Positions 4,995 to 8,067 of a stretch of DNA of 8,067 nucleotides are shown piece after piece (positions within the stretch are counted from its first letter, which is position 1; the number at the start of each line of letters is the position of its first letter). The position numbers were made by a program, and so were the translations under genes. Location of the stretch: positions 1 to 8,067 of the forward strand of contig CAZYPU010000039.1 in assembly GCA_964649665.1 (NCBI GenBank), given 5' to 3'. Under the pieces are notes generated by a model. That model saw only the letters and a program-made list of their open reading frames with translations, had not been told where the DNA came from and did not search any database. The stretch is from CAZYPU01 sp964649665. GTDB lineage: Bacteria; Omnitrophota; Gorgyraeia; JABMRN01; RBG-13-46-9.

Positions 4995-6346
4995 TTTGCC
5001 CTCCTTTTTTCCAGTATTTTGTCCGTAAAGGCCGTGGAATATTTTCCTTTCAAAAACGACGGGTCCTCCAACACCTCCCTGTGAAATGGGATGGTTGTCT
5101 TTATCGGCCCGATAATAAATTCTTCCAGGGCGCGACGCATAACGTAAATTGCCGATTTTCTCGTATCGGCGTATGAAATAACTTTGGCTATCATGGAATC
5201 GTAATAAGGCGAAATTTCGTAGCCGGAATATATATGCGTGTCCACCCTCAGCCCGAGGCCGCCGGGCAGGTTAAGCGAGGCAATCTTTCCCGGGCATGGC
5301 CTGAAATCATGTTCGGGGTCTTCGGCATAAATACGGCACTCAATAGCGTTGCCCTTAAAAGTTATGTTATCCTGTTTTAACGTGACCTTTTCGCCGGAGG
5401 CGATCCTTAGCTGCTGTTTTATAATGTCAATCCCCGTGAGCATCTCGGTTACCGGGTGCTCAACCTGGATGCGTGTATTCATTTCCATGAAATAGAAATT
5501 GTTATTTTTATCAAGCAGGAATTCGATGGTGCCGGCGTTTTGGTAGCCGATTGATTTAGCGCATTTTACCGCCAGTTCCCCCATCCGTTTTCTCATTTTG
5601 TTATCGATGGCGGGCGAAGGCGATTCCTCTATGAGTTTTTGGTGGCGCCTCTGGATGGTGCAGTCTCGCTCACCCATATGTATTACGTGGCCGTGGCCGT
5701 CGCCCAGGAGTTGGATTTCGATGTGGCGGGGTGTTTCGATATATTTTTCGATATAGACATTCGGGCTTCCGAATGCGGCCTCGGCCTCTCTTTGCGCCGT
5801 GAGGAACGCGCTTATAAGCCGAACGTCGTTATGGCATATTCGCATCCCCTTGCCTCCGCCGCCATGGGCTGCTTTTATGATAACAGGGTATTTTATCTTC
5901 TTGGCGGTTTTTAGCGCTTCCTCCTTTGTTTTGATGACATTTTTGCTTCCCGGGATAATCGGCAGGCCTGCTTTTCTGGCTATTTGTTTGGCCGTCATCT
6001 TGTCGCCCATGAGGCGTATATTCTCGGGCGTCGGGCCTATGAACTTTATTTGGCATGATTCGCATATTTCGGCAAAATGCGCGTCTTCGGCGAGAAAACC
6101 GTAGCCGGGATGCACGGCTTCAACATCCGTTATCTCCGCGGCGCTTATGATACTGGGGATATTCAGGTAGCTGTCGCTTGCCGGCGCCCTTCCTATGCAG
6201 ACTGCCTCGTCCGCGAGTTTCACGTGCAGGGAGTTTACGTCTATTTCCGAAAAAACTGCAACCGTGCCTATCCCGAGCTCCTTGCAGGCACGTATTACGC
6301 GTATGGCTACTTCGCCACGATTAGCTATAAGTATCTTTGAAAACAT
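4991..6346 (-). CDS. accC: Acetyl-CoA carboxylase, biotin carboxylase subunit AccC
   Basis: ATP- and bicarbonate-dependent carboxylation of biotin on AccB, the first half-reaction of malonyl-CoA synthesis for fatty acids; cytoplasmic. At 451 residues it is essentially the same length as the E. coli enzyme. The N-terminal motif is KILIANRGEVAIRVIRA (4-20), followed by HPGYGFLAED (79-88). The ATP-grasp core contains K116, K158, the glycine loop HGGGGKGM (161-168) and H208. The RDCTIQRRHQKLIEESPSP stretch (227-245) includes K237; metal ligands are E275 and E288; NTRIQVEHPVTE (290-301) carries N290, R292 and E296, and R338 is present. All of these active-site residues are in place. The gene starts 18 nt after accB with AAGGA upstream, and its stop overlaps the amaP-like gene as ATGA. 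The carboxyltransferase genes accA/accD are not in this window. Confidence 0.97.
   Translation of the reverse strand: MFSKILIANRGEVAIRVIRACKELGIGTVAVFSEIDVNSLHVKLADEAVCIGRAPASDSYLNIPSIISAAEITDVEAVHPGYGFLAEDAHFAEICESCQIKFIGPTPENIRLMGDKMTAKQIARKAGLPIIPGSKNVIKTKEEALKTAKKIKYPVIIKAAHGGGGKGMRICHNDVRLISAFLTAQREAEAAFGSPNVYIEKYIETPRHIEIQLLGDGHGHVIHMGERDCTIQRRHQKLIEESPSPAIDNKMRKRMGELAVKCAKSIGYQNAGTIEFLLDKNNNFYFMEMNTRIQVEHPVTEMLTGIDIIKQQLRIASGEKVTLKQDNITFKGNAIECRIYAEDPEHDFRPCPGKIASLNLPGGLGLRVDTHIYSGYEISPYYDSMIAKVISYADTRKSAIYVMRRALEEFIIGPIKTTIPFHREVLEDPSFLKGKYSTAFTDKILEKRRAK
4999..5006 (-). promoter_or_regulatory. Strong ribosome binding site of the amaP-like gene
   Basis: AAGGAGGG on the minus strand, 4 nt before the ATG at 4994, inside the last codons of accC. 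It is the best Shine-Dalgarno match in the window and suggests this gene is translated at a higher level than coupling alone would give. Confidence 0.75.
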
Positions 6347-6364
6347 ACCCCTTAATCCTTAAAA

Positions 6365-6805
6365 CTACGACGGTTCTACGAGAAACATTACCTGTCCGAA
6401 CTCAACGGGCCCGCCCTTTTCGACAAGTATATCAACGATTTTGCCTTTGACTTCCGATTTTATCTCATTCATGAGTTTCATGGCTTCAATGATGCAGAGG
6501 ACGTCCCCCTCATTTATTCTGCTGCCCACATCGACGAATGGCGTGGCATCCGGCGCCGGGGATCGGTAAAACGTGCCTACCATAGGAGCCTTAATCTCTA
6601 CTACATTCTTTTCCCCCTGCTTCGCCGCGGGCGGCATTTCACGCCCCGGCGTCAATACCGGTGATGTCGCCTGGATTGTCTTCTCGATTTCTCCGCTCGG
6701 CCCTATCTTGAGATGGATTTTTACCCCTTCTTCCTCGACGGTAATTTCCGTGAGGTTGTGCTTTTCCATTAACAGTATGACTTCCTCGATTTTTTTTATA
6801 TTCAT
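6365..6805 (-). CDS. accB: Acetyl-CoA carboxylase biotin carboxyl carrier protein AccB (BCCP)
   Basis: Carries the biotin that AccC carboxylates. It has 146 residues in the usual three parts. A short N-terminal helical segment (1-34, MNIKKIEEVILLMEKHNLTE...) is followed by a Pro/Ala-containing linker (about 35-68) and a C-terminal biotinyl domain (69-146) starting VEIKAPMVGTFYRSPAP. The biotinylation motif is EAMKLMNEI (107-115), with K110 as the modified lysine. The DATPFVDVG segment (86-94) is the bacterial BCCP-type thumb region. The ATG overlaps the efp stop as ATGA, and a G7 run just upstream acts as ribosome site. Codons 3-5 contain an A8 run. Confidence 0.96.
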   Translation of the reverse strand: MNIKKIEEVILLMEKHNLTEITVEEEGVKIHLKIGPSGEIEKTIQATSPVLTPGREMPPAAKQGEKNVVEIKAPMVGTFYRSPAPDATPFVDVGSRINEGDVLCIIEAMKLMNEIKSEVKGKIVDILVEKGGPVEFGQVMFLVEPS

Positions 6806-7374
6806 TTTTGCCCCCCCAAGTCCCGGCTGGCGTAATCACCGGTCCTCGTATCGATTCTGATTATATCGTCCGTGTTTATAAAAAGCGGTACCCTTACGAC
6901 CGCACCCGTTTCTAAAGTCGCTGGTTTTGAACCGCCTTTGGCTGTGTCGCCTTTTATGCCCGGCTCGGTGTATGTAACCTTCAGGGCGACAAAGGCAGGC
7001 AGTGTTACGGCGATTATCAAATCCTTATGGAAAGACGCGGTAATCTCCATCCCGTCCTTAAGAAATTTCGAGTTTTCCCCGATCAAGTCATTTTTTACAC
7101 TGATCTGCTCATACGTTGCCTGGTTCATGAAATGATAAGCCGAATTGTCTTTGTAGAGATACTGCATTTTTTTCGTTTCGATAAAGGCCTGCGGAAAGCT
7201 GTCTTGGGGCCTTAGCGTTTTTTCGATAATCGAACCGCTTTGAAGATTTTTCATTTTTGCCCTGACGAAAGCGCCGCCCTTGCCGGGCTTTATGTGCTGG
7301 GCAGTCATTATGATGTAAAGGCGCTTATCCAGTTCTATTACAAAACCAGCTTTAAGTTGACGCGCGGTAATCAT
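6802..7374 (-). CDS. efp: Translation elongation factor P (EF-P)
   Basis: Binds between the P and E sites of the ribosome and relieves stalling at polyproline stretches. It has 190 residues, and the three beta-barrel domains are recognisable. The domain I tip loop is HIKPGKGGAF (27-36) with K32 at the position that is modified in many bacteria. The middle part is NLQSGSIIEKTLRP (43-56), and the C-terminal OB domain runs from about 130 with GAVVRVPLFINTDDIIRIDTRTGDYASR (157-184). No modification enzyme such as EpmA/EpmB is in the window, so whether K32 is modified is unknown. The ATG overlaps the M24 peptidase stop as ATGA; an AGGA lies about 11 nt upstream. The last codons contain a G7 run next to the accB start. 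Confidence 0.97.
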   Translation of the reverse strand: MITARQLKAGFVIELDKRLYIIMTAQHIKPGKGGAFVRAKMKNLQSGSIIEKTLRPQDSFPQAFIETKKMQYLYKDNSAYHFMNQATYEQISVKNDLIGENSKFLKDGMEITASFHKDLIIAVTLPAFVALKVTYTEPGIKGDTAKGGSKPATLETGAVVRVPLFINTDDIIRIDTRTGDYASRDLGGQK

Positions 7375-8030
7375 CCGGTCAGCATCCTCGCGCCGTTTTT
7401 TTCTATTAGAACCATATCCTCTATTCTAACCCCGCCCCTTTTTTTCATGTAGAGCCCGGGTTCTATCGCAACAACAGTATGTTCTTTCAGGATATGTTTA
7501 TTTTTTTCCGAGAGCTTCGGCGCTTCGTGGACTTTTGTTCCAACGCCGTGTCCGAGTGAATGCAGGATGTATCTCGCCATGCCCCTTTTTCTCATATAAT
7601 CATGTATGCCGCATACTAAATCCGATATCCTAAGGCCCGGTTTCAGCTTTTTTATGGCCTTTTTTTGCGCAATCTTCACGGTGTCGTAAAGCCGCCGCAT
7701 CGCGTAATCCGCTTTGCCCACCATTATGGTCCGTGTCATATCCGAATGGTATCCCCTGTAAATCACGCCAAAATCGACTACTACCATGTCACTCTCTTTG
7801 ATTTTTCTTTCCGTTGCCTTCGCATGCGGTTTCGCGGCATTTCGGCCGCTTGCGACAATTGTCCTGAAGGAGCGCTTAAGGCCCTTCTTTTTAATAATAC
7901 TTTCTATACTTTGGGCAATTTCAATTTCGCTTATACCAGGCTTTATCACCGTGGCTATCGTGCGGAATATGCCGCTGGTTATATGAGCCGCTTTCGCAAG
8001 ATATTTTATTTGTTTCTCGCTTTTAGGCAT
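7371..8030 (-). CDS. M24B metallopeptidase, Xaa-Pro aminopeptidase-like, catalytic domain only
   Basis: Probable cytoplasmic aminopeptidase removing an N-terminal residue before proline. It is 219 residues and consists of just the pita-bread catalytic domain. The five metal ligands of the M24 family are D86 (VVDFG), D97 (HSDMTRT), H161 (GHGVG), E190 (AIEPG) and E204 (RIEDM). H68 (PHA) and H168 (KVHE) are the accessory histidines. HSLGHGVGTKVHE (157-169) closely resembles the aminopeptidase P/prolidase signature rather than that of methionine aminopeptidase. The creatinase-type N-terminal domain of about 120-130 residues found in most PepP/PepQ/YpdF proteins is absent. The ATG with GGGA upstream overlaps the end of the preceding gene by 8 nt, so this looks like a natural short form. 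The stop overlaps efp as ATGA; a pepP-like gene next to efp is a common arrangement. Exact substrate preference is not known. Confidence 0.88.
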   Translation of the reverse strand: MPKSEKQIKYLAKAAHITSGIFRTIATVIKPGISEIEIAQSIESIIKKKGLKRSFRTIVASGRNAAKPHAKATERKIKESDMVVVDFGVIYRGYHSDMTRTIMVGKADYAMRRLYDTVKIAQKKAIKKLKPGLRISDLVCGIHDYMRKRGMARYILHSLGHGVGTKVHEAPKLSEKNKHILKEHTVVAIEPGLYMKKRGGVRIEDMVLIEKNGARMLTG

Positions 8031-8067
8031 CTTTCTTCCCTAAAAGCTCAATCACGGCCGCAAGCCC
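8023..8067 (-). CDS. C-terminal end of an upstream gene, probably type II 3-dehydroquinate dehydratase (aroQ), partial
   Basis: An open frame enters the window at the right edge and reads GLAAVIELLGKKDA before a TAA at 8025-8023. Only 14 codons are visible. Two things suggest aroQ: this place upstream of a pepP-efp-accBC block is often taken by aroQ, and type II dehydroquinases tend to end in a similar small-residue helix (xLAxxAxxELL). Neither is strong. The stop lies 8 nt inside the M24 peptidase gene, so the two are in one transcription unit. Confidence 0.45.
   Translation of the reverse strand, partial: GLAAVIELLGKKDA

Noticed and set aside
5734..5756. Direct repeat TTTCGATATA, two copies 13 nt apart, in accC.
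   Set aside because: It encodes the repeated Tyr-Ile-Glu of YIEKYIE, a conserved biotin carboxylase segment, so no separate function is needed.
6811..6817. G7 run at the end of efp as a possible frameshift site.
   Set aside because: It sits in the last codons of efp just before the accB ATG and is better explained as Gly codons doubling as a ribosome binding site. EF-P has normal length.

Overview
This window is one strand-uniform block of bacterial housekeeping genes. Every gene reads on the minus strand, so the order of transcription runs from high to low coordinates. The genes are so tightly packed that no gap exceeds 18 bases. Five junctions are ATGA start/stop overlaps and four more are longer overlaps. 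The block looks like one long operon whose promoter lies upstream of the window. I see no promoter, intrinsic terminator, riboswitch, CRISPR array or insertion sequence inside it.

Order of transcription: the 3' tail of an upstream gene (probably aroQ, 8067-8023); a domain-minimal M24 aminopeptidase (8030-7371); efp (7374-6802); accB and accC (6805-4991), which provide the biotin carrier and biotin carboxylase of acetyl-CoA carboxylase; a two-helix membrane protein with an Asp23-like domain, AmaP-type (4994-4395); a phosphofructokinase carrying the PPi-type residue signature (4377-3343); gmhA and rfaE2 (3341-2315), two steps of ADP-heptose synthesis for LPS; thiD2, thiE and thiC (2318-45), the pyrimidine and coupling half of thiamine synthesis; and at the left edge the 5' part of a tRNA-Gly(CCC) gene (54-1), whose first bases overlap the end of thiC.

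The heptose genes point to a Gram-negative envelope with LPS. The Asp23/AmaP-type protein is better known from Firmicutes. That mix, the split thiD2 and thiE, the short thiC, the aroQ-pepP-efp-accBC order, the moderate GC content and the frequent ATA-AAA-AAA lysine runs resemble uncultured candidate-phylum genomes such as Omnitrophota. This is an inference from memory of gene order and is not proven here.

The region is core metabolism and I see no new defence or mobile system. The points most worth checking are the thiC 3' end, which runs through a 14-base tandem repeat into a tRNA; the split and out-of-frame overlapping thiD2/thiE pair; the PPi-type PFK directly coupled to gmhA, where sedoheptulose-7-phosphate could be a shared substrate; and the AmaP-like gene in an LPS-type organism.
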